Assembly: GCF_029504695.1 (NCBI RefSeq)
Contig: NZ_JAQFIN010000004.1
Coordinates: 369,780-433,779, forward strand
Reading direction: 5' to 3'
Source of the DNA: Parabacteroides sp. PF5-6
GTDB taxonomy: Bacteria > Bacteroidota > Bacteroidia > Bacteroidales > Tannerellaceae
DNA length: 64,000 nt
The notes under the pieces were generated by a model. It was not told the origin of the DNA. It ran no database searches and saw nothing but the letters and a program-made list of their open reading frames with translations. The position numbers and the translations under genes were made by a program. This document shows, one piece after another, positions 52,401-60,543 of this stretch. Each line of letters starts with the position of its first letter. The stretch's first letter is position 1.

Positions 52401-52417
52401 GAATAGTGAAGCTATTC
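52401..52417. promoter_or_regulatory. Inverted repeat upstream of susC
   Basis: GAATAG-TGAAG-CTATTC, 40 bp before the susC start. It may be a regulator site or a leader hairpin. No clear promoter box was found nearby. Confidence 0.3.
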
Positions 52418-52456
52418 GTAATGTTTTAACCTTATATTCATTTAAAAAGAAAGAAT

Positions 52457-55400
52457 ATGAAAGTATATTCAAAATCACATTCGAAACCTGTGGGTATGAT
52501 AAACAAGCTGTTAACCTTGTTCGTCGCACTATTATGCACTACCGCAGTATTCGCTCAAAACCGTTCGGTTCAAGGTACTGTTACAGACTCTACCGGTGAG
52601 CCGCTGATCGGGGTGAACGTTTCCGTTAAAGGAACAACCATTGGTACGATTACCAATATCGATGGCCATTACGGATTGGAAGTGCCGGCTAACGGCACAC
52701 TTGTTTTTTCTTATGTAGGTTATGTGACTCAGGAAATCGCTGTAGGCACACAAAACATCCTTAATGTAACGTTGAGAGATGACTCTCAGGCGTTAGAAGA
52801 GGTCGTTGTCGTAGGTTACGGCGTGCAGAAGAAGGTAACCGTTACCGGATCTGTAGCCAGTGTAACCGGTGAACAACTGAAAGCCTCTCCGACAACTAAC
52901 CTGACCGGTGCCATGGTCGGACGTATGCCTGGTGTTATCGGGTTCCAACGTTCTGACGAACCGGGTGGTGGTGGAACAACTATCCGTATTCGTGGTTCGA
53001 ACTCTTTGGGTAGCAAGGACCCGCTGATCGTTATCGACGGTGTTCCCGGACGTAAAGGGGGTATGAACCGTATCAACCCGAACGAAATCGAATCCATGTC
53101 TGTATTGAAGGACGCTGCTGCTGCGATCTACGGATCACGTGCGGCGAATGGTGTAATCTTGATTACCACCAAACGCGGTAAAGAAGGCAAGCCGACCATT
53201 ACGTACAATGGTAATATGGGATTCTCGCAACCAACCCGTTTGCCGGAGGTTGCTAACGCTTTCGAATATGCCACGATGGTTAATGATATCGACCGTTACT
53301 CAGGACGTAGCGAGCGTTTTACGGCAGAAGACCTGCAGAAATTCCAAGATGGTTCCGACCCTTGGGGGCATCCGGATACCGACTGGCACAAAGAAACCTT
53401 GAAGAGCGTTTCTCCGATCTATCGTCATGACGTAGGTATCAGCGGGGGATCTGATCGTTTCAAATTCTACATGAACCTGGCCGCTAACGGGGAAGACGGA
53501 ATCTATAAGAATTCGGCTAACCGCTACGACCAGTACAGTATCCGTGTGAATCTGGATATGAAGGTCAATGACTACCTGGATGTTTCTTATGGAACAATCA
53601 GCCGTCTGGAAGTTACCAAATATCCGCCGCGCGGTGCGGGTGATATCTTCACCTCTTTGGTACGTAGTAAGCCGACTATGCCGGCATACTGGCCCAGTGG
53701 CGAACCGGGACCGGATATCGAGTACGGAGATAACCCCGTTGTACGGGCCACTCCTGAGACCGGACATGATACACAAAAGGGATATTATATCCAGAATACG
53801 TTGAAAGCTACCTTGAAAGTGCCTGGCGTGGAAGGCTTGATCCTGACTGCCAGCGGTTCGTTCGACCAGAACTTCCACAACCGTCGCCGCTTTGCGAAGC
53901 CTTTCTTGTTGTATAACTGGGATGGTAACCCCGAACATAAACTGACTCCGACTCCGAAGGGGGTTTCTACTCCTGAATTGGAAGAAAGACGCGACGACCA
54001 GACCGACTGGATGGCTAACTTTATCGCTTCTTACGACCGTTCATTCGGCGATCACAACATGGGTATCTCTTTAGGGATTGAAGCAGAAGATAAGAAGTTC
54101 CGTCGCGTACGCGCTTACCGGAAATACTTTATCTCTGACACCTTGGACGAGTTGAACAATGCACCGATCACCGACCAGGAAACCGAAGGTTACTCTTGGG
54201 AAGAAAATCGTTTGAACTATTTCGGTCGTTTGACGTATAACTACATGGAGAAATACCTGTTGGAATTCGTGTTCCGTTTAGACGGTTCGTATCGTTTCCC
54301 GAGTGGTGACCGTTATGGTTTCTTCCCCGGTGTTTCTGCTGCCTGGCGTGCTTCGGAAGAAGACTTCTGGAAAGAGAACTTAGGCTTTATCGAATACTTC
54401 AAACTGCGTGGTTCACTGTCGCAGACAGGTAATGACGCCTTGTTAGACTCTGACGGCAACTACGACAGAACAATCCAGTATCTCAATACCTATGGTTTTG
54501 GTACTGACTATCTGTTTGGTAGCGGCTTGAGCAAAACATTGAAACCGACCCGTACGCCTAACCCCAATATTACCTGGGAAGTCGGTACGACTTATGACAT
54601 TGGTTTCGACTTCAAATTCTTACAAAACCGCTTGAGCGTGGAAACCGACTTGTTCTACCACAAACGTACGAACATGTTGATCAACCGTAACGCTTCTCTG
54701 CCGCATACATCCGGTATTACGCTGCCGAAGGAAAACCTCGGTGAGATGGAAAACAAGGGTATTGAAGGTTTGGTTTCCTGGAACGACCGCGTAGGTAAGG
54801 TAGATTATGATATTTCTGCCAACGTAACCTATGCCCGCAACAAGATCCTGTTCTGGGACGAGGTGCCGGGTAGACCTGATTATCAGAAAAGTACAGGTCA
54901 GACGATCGATACCGAACTTTGGTACATCGCCGACGGTGTATTCAATACGCAGGAAGAACTCGACAGCTATCCGCATTGGGCGAACGCTCGCTTGGGTGAT
55001 ATCAAGTATGTCGACTACAACAAAGACGGAAAGATCGACGCCGACGACCGCGTACGTTCCAGCAAAAACCGCGAACCACGCTTTGTGGCAGGGGTAACAA
55101 TGGGATTGCGTTGGAACAACTTCGACGTCATGTTATTGTTCCAGGGAGCTACCGGAGCGATTACCTATATCTGGCGTGAGCGTGCCGGTGAATCGGGTAA
55201 CTTCTATAAGTTCATGTACGAAAACCGTTGGACGGAAGAAAACTGGCAGGTGGAACATCCGCGTACGTACGACCGTTCTAACGAGTATTGGGCAAAAGAA
55301 GGTAACGGTGAGAAGAACACCTACTACCAGAGAAATACCGATTATCTGCGTCTGAAGAATATGGAAGTTGGTTATACCTTTAACTTCCCGGCAATTCGCA

Positions 55401-55552
55401 ATGCAGGCATCCAAAATCTGCGTCTGTATGTGAGTGGTTCTAACCTGTTTACCATAGACAACGTGAAGGTACAAGACCCGGAACAGAACAATACCGGTAA
55501 AGACTATCCGCAACGTCGTATATTTAACGCAGGTCTTTCTTTAACATTCTAA
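52457..55552 (+). CDS. SusC-family TonB-dependent outer-membrane transporter
   Basis: 1031 residues. Signal peptide (ending TAVFAQ), CarboxypepD-regulatory-like domain (about 37-110), plug domain with the SusC signature VVVGYGVQKKVTVTG and a conserved LKDAAAAIYGSRAANGVI, then a long 22-strand barrel ending in LSLTF. It imports a ligand across the outer membrane with TonB energy. It is paired with a SusD gene 14 bp downstream. Substrate unknown; the neighbouring permease suggests nucleosides (inference). No sigma/anti-sigma or hybrid sensor gene is adjacent. Confidence 0.95.
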   Translation: MKVYSKSHSKPVGMINKLLTLFVALLCTTAVFAQNRSVQGTVTDSTGEPLIGVNVSVKGTTIGTITNIDGHYGLEVPANGTLVFSYVGYVTQEIAVGTQNILNVTLRDDSQALEEVVVVGYGVQKKVTVTGSVASVTGEQLKASPTTNLTGAMVGRMPGVIGFQRSDEPGGGGTTIRIRGSNSLGSKDPLIVIDGVPGRKGGMNRINPNEIESMSVLKDAAAAIYGSRAANGVILITTKRGKEGKPTITYNGNMGFSQPTRLPEVANAFEYATMVNDIDRYSGRSERFTAEDLQKFQDGSDPWGHPDTDWHKETLKSVSPIYRHDVGISGGSDRFKFYMNLAANGEDGIYKNSANRYDQYSIRVNLDMKVNDYLDVSYGTISRLEVTKYPPRGAGDIFTSLVRSKPTMPAYWPSGEPGPDIEYGDNPVVRATPETGHDTQKGYYIQNTLKATLKVPGVEGLILTASGSFDQNFHNRRRFAKPFLLYNWDGNPEHKLTPTPKGVSTPELEERRDDQTDWMANFIASYDRSFGDHNMGISLGIEAEDKKFRRVRAYRKYFISDTLDELNNAPITDQETEGYSWEENRLNYFGRLTYNYMEKYLLEFVFRLDGSYRFPSGDRYGFFPGVSAAWRASEEDFWKENLGFIEYFKLRGSLSQTGNDALLDSDGNYDRTIQYLNTYGFGTDYLFGSGLSKTLKPTRTPNPNITWEVGTTYDIGFDFKFLQNRLSVETDLFYHKRTNMLINRNASLPHTSGITLPKENLGEMENKGIEGLVSWNDRVGKVDYDISANVTYARNKILFWDEVPGRPDYQKSTGQTIDTELWYIADGVFNTQEELDSYPHWANARLGDIKYVDYNKDGKIDADDRVRSSKNREPRFVAGVTMGLRWNNFDVMLLFQGATGAITYIWRERAGESGNFYKFMYENRWTEENWQVEHPRTYDRSNEYWAKEGNGEKNTYYQRNTDYLRLKNMEVGYTFNFPAIRNAGIQNLRLYVSGSNLFTIDNVKVQDPEQNNTGKDYPQRRIFNAGLSLTF

Positions 55553-55566
55553 AAAAACGAGAGAAC

Positions 55567-57459
55567 ATGAAAAATTTGAAATATATCTTAGCAGCCGTTG
55601 CTCTTGGAACGACCATTAGTTTGACCTCTTGTTCGGATTTTATGGATTTGGAGCCGACGGGGGAATATACGGAAGAGTTGGTATTCTCGGATGCCGCTTT
55701 GACCCAGGCTTTTGTTTTTGAGCTGTACAACAATATCCACCCGGGAGCACAAGAACACTCATTGGACGGATTGACGGATGATGCTTATTTCACCCATAAT
55801 TATGGCCAGCGCGACGTGAATGAGTCGAAGGCTATCAACGAAGGGAACGTGCAATGGTTTAATAACAATAACAACCCCTTCAAATGGGAGCTTCGCTACC
55901 GGGGTATCCGTTATGCCAATATCATCATCAACAATATCGATGCGGTTCCTGAAAAGGTGGGAATCAGTAAAGAACGCCTGAAAGGGGAAGCTTATTATAT
56001 GCGTGCGCATATGTACCATGAATTGACCCGTGGTTTCGGCGGTGTGCCCATCGTGACGAAAGACTTCTCCCTGAACGATCAGGAAGAAATGATGCAGGCA
56101 CGTAACACCATCCGCGAATGTGTGGAGTTTATGATGGCCGACCTGACTATTGCTGAGCAAACCTTGCCGGCAACTGTTTCGGGTGCGGAAGTAGGACGTG
56201 TGACCAAGTATGTAGCCACCGGATTGAAAGCGCGTATCGCTTTGCATTTCGCCAGCCAGCTCTATGCTGACCGTACAATCAACACGTTGAATGTAAACCA
56301 GTACGACGGCGACCGTATGGCACTCTATCGCCAGGCGAAAGAGAACGCCATCAAGGTGATCGAAGAAGGCCCGTTTGAATTGATCGACTGTTCTGTAGGG
56401 ATCAATACCGAAAGAGCTGTGACGTTCAAGACCATTATGACAGATAAGTCGAACAGCGAACAGATGTTTGTCCGCAGCTATTCTACGGCCGGGGGTGCTA
56501 AAAACCGCATGGGCTTGTGGCACGGACCGAACGGTTACAGCAACTGGGCCGGAACGACTCCGACACACGACCTGGTGCAGGCGTTCGAATTCGAAGACGG
56601 ATCAATCGTAACCGGTTTGATCAAACCGGGTGAATTCCAGAAAGGTAATCCGTACAACGGACGCGACCCGCGTATGTATGCTACGGTAGCGACCGACGGT
56701 AACGAGTGGGGACGTCCGCGTTCAGCGGGTGCTGCGCTGGACCCGACGCCACTGGGACGCTTGCAGGCCGGTAAATACGAAGTGACCGACGGTGACGTGA
56801 AGGATCTGATGTACGAAGACGGCGTGGCCAGAACTTCTATGTGGGGGATCGATACCCGTAAGGGTCCGATCGAAGACTGGAACGGTTCCTGGACAGGCTA
56901 CTACGAAAAGAAACTGATCGACACGGCTGTAGATGCACAATACTATCCGCAGGAAGTACCTCATGTGTACATGCGTTTGGCTGAGATGTATCTGATTGCT
57001 GCCGAAGCTTGCGTGGAATTGGGCGAACTGGAAGAAGCTGCGAAGTGGCTGGATGTGTTGCGCGGACGCGTAGCCTTGAAACCTGTCAGAGAAGCTTTGA
57101 CTGCTCGTGGAGCTTCATTCAATCAGGCCGACCTGCGCGAATTTATACGTCGCGACCGTCGTGCTGAATTGGCTTACGAACAGCATCGTTACTTCGACGT
57201 ACGTCGTTGGATGATCGCCGACGTAACCGGCAACAAGCCGATCACCGGTATTACGGTAGAAGGTATCCTGAAACCGGGACAAACCCAATACAAACCGTAT
57301 ATCCACAACGAAGAAAAGTACGATTACTACTACTATGTACTCGACTTGAATAGCCGTGAGGTACGGGCATGGGATAACAAGATGTATTTTGCTCCGATCC
57401 TGTTGGACGAAATGCGTCGTAACCCGAACCTGGTACAGAATCCGGGTATGTCTTTATAA
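55567..57459 (+). CDS. SusD/RagB-family surface lipoprotein
   Basis: 630 residues with a lipobox (SLTSCSD, Cys about 22), SusD-type TPR helices (YRGIRYANIIINNID, GEAYYMRAHMYHELTRGFGG), and the C-terminal RagB_SusD region (RLAEMYLIAAEACVELGE, FIRRDRRAELAYEQHRYFD). It binds the substrate and caps the SusC barrel at the cell surface. It is the last gene of the unit, followed by a strong terminator. Confidence 0.95.
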   Translation: MKNLKYILAAVALGTTISLTSCSDFMDLEPTGEYTEELVFSDAALTQAFVFELYNNIHPGAQEHSLDGLTDDAYFTHNYGQRDVNESKAINEGNVQWFNNNNNPFKWELRYRGIRYANIIINNIDAVPEKVGISKERLKGEAYYMRAHMYHELTRGFGGVPIVTKDFSLNDQEEMMQARNTIRECVEFMMADLTIAEQTLPATVSGAEVGRVTKYVATGLKARIALHFASQLYADRTINTLNVNQYDGDRMALYRQAKENAIKVIEEGPFELIDCSVGINTERAVTFKTIMTDKSNSEQMFVRSYSTAGGAKNRMGLWHGPNGYSNWAGTTPTHDLVQAFEFEDGSIVTGLIKPGEFQKGNPYNGRDPRMYATVATDGNEWGRPRSAGAALDPTPLGRLQAGKYEVTDGDVKDLMYEDGVARTSMWGIDTRKGPIEDWNGSWTGYYEKKLIDTAVDAQYYPQEVPHVYMRLAEMYLIAAEACVELGELEEAAKWLDVLRGRVALKPVREALTARGASFNQADLREFIRRDRRAELAYEQHRYFDVRRWMIADVTGNKPITGITVEGILKPGQTQYKPYIHNEEKYDYYYYVLDLNSREVRAWDNKMYFAPILLDEMRRNPNLVQNPGMSL

Positions 57460-57502
57460 GCTGTATATATCGTTTTAAAGATATATATTAGGGATTTTAG
57501 AG

Positions 57503-57534
57503 AATCCGGCTCTTTCGAGAGCCGGATTTTTTTC
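57503..57534 (+). terminator. Terminator after the SusC/SusD unit
   Basis: AATCCGGCTCT/AGAGCCGGATT stem with a TTC-type loop and seven Ts, 44 bp after the SusD stop. Confidence 0.85.
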
Positions 57535-57626
57535 GTATGACGGGCATGGGGAACTGACGGATCACATGGATTAATCCGTTCATTAATGTAATTTCTAAAC
57601 CATTGAAAGTGAAGCGTTAATATCCC

Positions 57627-57716
57627 CTTCGCAAACTACCGGTAGTTTGCGCACCAAATACCGGTAGTTTGGCGACAAACTATTAGTAGTTTGCGCGCAA
57701 AGTACCGGTAGTTGAA
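57627..57716. repeat. Short palindrome array (AACTACCGGTAGTT type)
   Basis: Units CAAACTACCGGTAGTTTG, CAAATACCGGTAGTTTG, CAAACTATTAGTAGTTTG and CAAAGTACCGGTAGTTG, joined by GCGCAC or GCGA/GCGCG. Same layout as 17,725-17,806 with another core. Confidence 0.75.
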
Positions 57717-57754
57717 AAAGGGGGGCTGAAACGATTTGGAAATCTCTTTCAGGC

Positions 57755-58189
57755 CGTTAAAAGGCCGGCAGCCTTTTATAAAACTCCGGCGGCCTTTTGG
57801 GAAACCCTGCCGGCCTTTTCGGGAAAGGCGGCGGTTTGGGTTGTCAAACAACAGATGTCAACAAATGCAAACGCCAAATAGTGCTAAACCGATCATTCCG
57901 AACAGAGTTTTTCATTAAAATTAGTCATTTGGCGTGACTCGGCATAATCCAAGTAAACTTGGTTTCTGCGCTCGCTACTTCAAATGTTCATTTTTTTACT
58001 ACCATCATACAGCCGGAATAGGCAACAATGTTAAACCGATCACAGCCGAGGCTCGCCAACAGGTATCAGAAAGTTACTTACAGGAATTTTGGTGTTTTTT
58101 AGGCTATTTGAAATAGTTATACGGCTGATATACAGGGATGGAAGGAAATCCTGTATGATGTAAGTAAAAAAACGAAAAACTCTGTTCGG
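57755..58189. repeat. Composite intergenic repeat, copy C
   Basis: GGCCGGC mosaic (57,755-57,835), then CAACAAATGCAAA, ATCATTCCG and AGGCAACAATGTTAAACC words shared with copy A, and an inverted arm pair (57,899-58,012 and 58,151-58,189) with CATCATACAG/CTGTATGATG. The left arm is split by a 76-bp insertion. Confidence 0.75.
57916..57991. mobile_element. Candidate 76-bp insertion inside copy C
   Basis: Compared with copy A, 76 bp interrupt the left arm between TTTTTCAT and TTTTTTAC. The insertion is flanked by TTCAT (57,911-57,915 and 57,987-57,991), consistent with a 5-bp target duplication. It contains the palindrome CCAAGTAAACTTGG. Confidence 0.55.
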
Positions 58190-58272
58190 AGGGTATTTTT
58201 GGGGATTCCCGTTCGTAAACAGCGCGCGCAGCGCGTTTTCAAATATTTTGAGATGTGAAGGTTTACGATATC

Positions 58273-58490
58273 GGTATCTCGGCTCCTCTTCTTAGACAAG
58301 AAGAGGGGGACCACGGCTTGCCGTGGTGGAGCAGTTTGATCTTCTGACAAATCATAAATACCTATCTCATACAAAATTAGGATCAAACTACCCCACCATC
58401 GCCTACGGCTCTGGTCCACCCCAATTCCCCTCCTGCCCGAGGAGGGGTGGCACGCCAGAGGCGTGACGGGGTGGTGGGAGCTAAGAAGGG
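58273..58490. repeat. Nested inverted-repeat element (CCTCCTC/GAGGAGG type)
   Basis: GCAGTTTGATC (58,331) pairs with GATCAAACTACC (58,381). Outer parts hold several hairpins (CTTCTTAGACAAGAAG, CCACGGCTTGCCGTGG, CCCCTCCTGCCCGAGGAGGGG, CACGCCAGAGGCGTG). I recall similar units in other Bacteroidales genomes. No coding frame of note. Confidence 0.6.
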
Positions 58491-58555
58491 GAGCCAGAAA
58501 TGTCCATCTGCTATTATCCTACACCTTCACATTTTCTTCAATCTACCGCTCCGCG

Positions 58556-58641
58556 CCTACCAACTACCAACTACCGAAGAAAATCTTCCGATTTTCTTCT
58601 TTTCCCCGCCCTGCGCCTTCTATCTTCTATCTTCTATCTTC
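58556..58641. repeat. 7-bp simple repeats (CAACTAC and TATCTTC)
   Basis: Two short tandem runs, ACCAACTACCAACTACC near 58,558 and TATCTTC x3 at 58,621-58,641, separated by the 20-bp word shared with 45,718. Confidence 0.6.
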
Positions 58642-58697
58642 TGAAGAAAACGGTTCGGGCTGATCCCTCATCTGCTCCGTTGGATTAGAATCCAAAT

Positions 58698-58733
58698 AAA
58701 AAAGGTTGCCTTTTCTAAAGCAACCTTTTTTAT
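58698..58733 (-). terminator. Terminator of the small membrane-protein gene
   Basis: AAAAAAGGTTGC/GCAACCTTTTTT stem. It is symmetric, with a T run on both strands, 19 bp after the stop at 58,752. Confidence 0.8.
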
Positions 58734-58751
58734 TTCTTTTCTTACGGAGTA

Positions 58752-58928
58752 TTAATCGGCAAGTTTCTTGTTGATGATGATGTGTCCGAAATAACCGATA
58801 AGTGCAACGGTCATGCCGGTTGCAATTAATGTGTTTGACGTACTACCGTTCATCAGATACGGTACGGCTAAGATTGCCACACCTACAAGGACAACAAATA
58901 CTCCAATGTATTTAAGTAATGTGTTCAT
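58752..58928 (-). CDS. 58-residue two-helix membrane protein
   Basis: From ATG 58,928: MNTLLKYIGVFVVLVGVAIL followed by a short turn (MNGSTSN) and a second hydrophobic segment (LIATGMTVALIGYFGHIII), then NKKLAD. Both helices are about 20 residues. Similar tiny proteins are common in Bacteroidales, as I recall; function unknown. It is flanked by its own terminator and was the only gene found in the 1.7-kb gap. Confidence 0.75.
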   Translation of the reverse strand: MNTLLKYIGVFVVLVGVAILAVPYLMNGSTSNTLIATGMTVALIGYFGHIIINKKLAD

Positions 58929-59101
58929 GGTTGTATATATATTTATGTTTGTTTCTTAATGCTTCCGCGAACTCTTTTCTTTTCTCTTTGCAAATAAAGT
59001 AATAATAACCCGATTCCGAAAATATTTTAGAATAAAAATGCTGAAAGAGTTCCTGGCGGGTCCTGCCCTCTTCTGCGAACTGGCGGAAAAGAATCGGAGG
59101 A

Positions 59102-59133
59102 TTGGTGGATATCCACAGGAATGATTATCTTTG
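59102..59133 (+). promoter_or_regulatory. Promoter of the HipB-like gene
   Basis: TTG (59,102), a 21-base spacer and TATCTTTG (59,126-59,133). Transcription should start near 59,140. Confidence 0.5.
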
Positions 59134-59137
59134 TAAC

Positions 59138-59190
59138 AGATACTATCGTGTTTGTTAATGCGGTAATTATGATTTAATAGATACTATTGT
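59138..59190 (+). promoter_or_regulatory. Two direct repeats, possible HipB operators
   Basis: AGATACTATCGT (59,138) and AGATACTATTGT (59,179), 41 bp apart. The second abuts the start codon. They are placed to let the regulator block its own promoter. Inference. Confidence 0.4.
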
Positions 59191-59511
59191 ATGTCTTTAC
59201 TGTACAATTTCGACCTGGAATCAACCGAAGATCTACTGAAAATAGTAGCAGAGAATCTTCAGAAAAGGCGATTGGAAAAAGGATGGTCCCGCAGTTTCCT
59301 TTCGGAAATAAGCGGTGTGCCTTTGGCTACAATTGCAAAGTTTGAACAAAAAAGCACCATCTCATTGTCGTCCTTTGTCGCCTTATCTAAAGCATTGGGT
59401 TACACGAAAGAAATCAAACAATTACTCTCTCAGCCGCAGTACAGTACGATGGAAGAATTGGATCAGATCAACAAAAACAAGGATCGAAAAAGAGGAGGGC
59501 GAAATAAATGA
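59191..59511 (+). CDS. HipB-like XRE antitoxin/regulator
   Basis: 106 residues with an HTH_3 domain at about 18-75 (LQKRRLEKGWSRSFLSEISG ... IAKFEQKSTISLSSFVALSK) and a charged tail (KNKDRKRGGRNK). It matches the antitoxin of HipBA modules. A fragment of HipA follows 3 bp later, so this antitoxin seems to be orphaned. It may still repress its own promoter. Confidence 0.8.
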   Translation: MSLLYNFDLESTEDLLKIVAENLQKRRLEKGWSRSFLSEISGVPLATIAKFEQKSTISLSSFVALSKALGYTKEIKQLLSQPQYSTMEELDQINKNKDRKRGGRNK

Positions 59512-59514
59512 CTA

Positions 59515-59721
59515 TTGTCTCCCGCGTATGATCTGACCCGCAATATCGAAGGGTATAAGGGTGAGCATGCCACGTCTGTCAATGGAAACGGATTACCAAC
59601 GATCGAGGATATGCTTGCTGTAGGTGAGACCATTCGAATTCCCCGCTCTGTCTTTTTGCCCGGAAAGCTCCGGCCTCTTCAAAAGGCTACCGGGAATACA
59701 TTTTATTTCTTTGGGATATAG
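59515..59721 (+). pseudogene. Remnant of a HipA-type toxin kinase gene
   Basis: Reading from a TTG at 59,515, the first 37 residues (LSPAYDLTRNIEGYKGEHAT then SVNGNGLPTIEDMLAVG) match the conserved C-terminal segment of HipA, with LSPAYDLT and GEHA-SVNG-G. The catalytic ATP-binding region that should precede it is missing and the frame after about residue 40 no longer resembles HipA. So the toxin has lost most of its length. Confidence 0.7.
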
Positions 59722-59741
59722 TATAATTCTTTACTTGTAGT

Positions 59742-59749
59742 TATCTTTG
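59742..59749 (+). promoter_or_regulatory. Possible -7 box for plsC
   Basis: TATCTTTG, only 13 bp before ATG 59,762. If used, the transcript would be nearly leaderless. No -33 match. Confidence 0.3.
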
Positions 59750-59761
59750 TGGAAACAACGA

Positions 59762-60502
59762 ATGATGCTGCGGCTATTATATATCATTTATACTTGGCTG
59801 GTTTTTGTGCCCATATTCTTGGTACTGACTATCCTTACGGCATTGGTTACGATCGTCGGGTGCCTGTTGGGGGGAGAACGGGTTTTTGCTTATTATCCGG
59901 GCATGATCTGGTCGCGCCTGACTTGTTACCTGGCATTGTGTCCGGTGAAAGTCAAGGGACGTGAACATATCGACCGAACAAAATCCTATGTCTTCGCGGC
60001 GAATCACCAGGGGGCTTTTGATATCTTTCTGATCTATGGCTTTCTGGGTGTGCCTGTCAAGTGGGTGATGAAATCGGGCATCGGCAAGATCCCTTTGGTG
60101 GGGGCTGCCTGCCGGGCTGCCGGTTTTATTACGGTCGATAATTCAACACCCAAAGCCGCGCGGCAGAGTATCATCGAAGCGGAGAAGAGCCTCAGTAAAG
60201 GGGCTTCGGTGGCGATCTTCCCCGAGGGGTCGCGCACGTACACCGGCCGCATGATCCGCTTCCGCAAAGGGGCCTATCAGATGGCGGTCGATCAGCATCT
60301 GCCCGTTGTGCCCATCACGCTGAATGGCCCTTTTTATGTCTTGCCGATCGGAACGCTGAACCTGCGCCGCCACCGGATGGAGATGATTATCCACGCCCCG
60401 ATGCATTGGGACGAGAGCGAGTTCTCGAACAAAAAGCTGCAGCAGATGGCCGATGAAACGCGGAAGATAATAGAGGCTGACCTATGGGATGCGTTCCGAT
60501 AA
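59762..60502 (+). CDS. plsC: 1-acyl-sn-glycerol-3-phosphate acyltransferase
   Basis: 246 residues from ATG 59,762 (or 59,765). An N-terminal membrane helix (LLYIIYTWLVFVPIFLVLT) precedes the HxxxxD motif as NHQGAFD (about 81-87), the FPEGSRT motif (about 153-159) and a membrane-proximal RFRKGAYQMA. It makes phosphatidic acid for phospholipids. A shorter relative lies at 13,120. A TTG-start frame five codons longer is possible. Confidence 0.92.
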   Translation: MMLRLLYIIYTWLVFVPIFLVLTILTALVTIVGCLLGGERVFAYYPGMIWSRLTCYLALCPVKVKGREHIDRTKSYVFAANHQGAFDIFLIYGFLGVPVKWVMKSGIGKIPLVGAACRAAGFITVDNSTPKAARQSIIEAEKSLSKGASVAIFPEGSRTYTGRMIRFRKGAYQMAVDQHLPVVPITLNGPFYVLPIGTLNLRRHRMEMIIHAPMHWDESEFSNKKLQQMADETRKIIEADLWDAFR

Positions 60503-60514
60503 GTGTGTGTACCT

Positions 60515-60534
60515 AAGCCTCCCTTGGGGGAGGT
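60515..60534. repeat. Short hairpin between plsC and wzi
   Basis: AAGCCTCCC and GGGAGGTT form a stem in the 41-bp convergent gap; the words resemble the CCTCCTC repeat near 58,430. It may act as a weak two-way terminator. Confidence 0.4.
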
Positions 60535-60543
60535 TGGAGGGGC

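Noticed and set aside
57627..57716. Possible CRISPR array
   Set aside because: Units directly abut with 3-5 bp joints and are palindromic; no spacers, no cas genes.
57934..58116. A 60-codon frame over copy C and its insertion
   Set aside because: Composed of repeat DNA that differs from copy A by a 76-bp insertion; no conserved frame.
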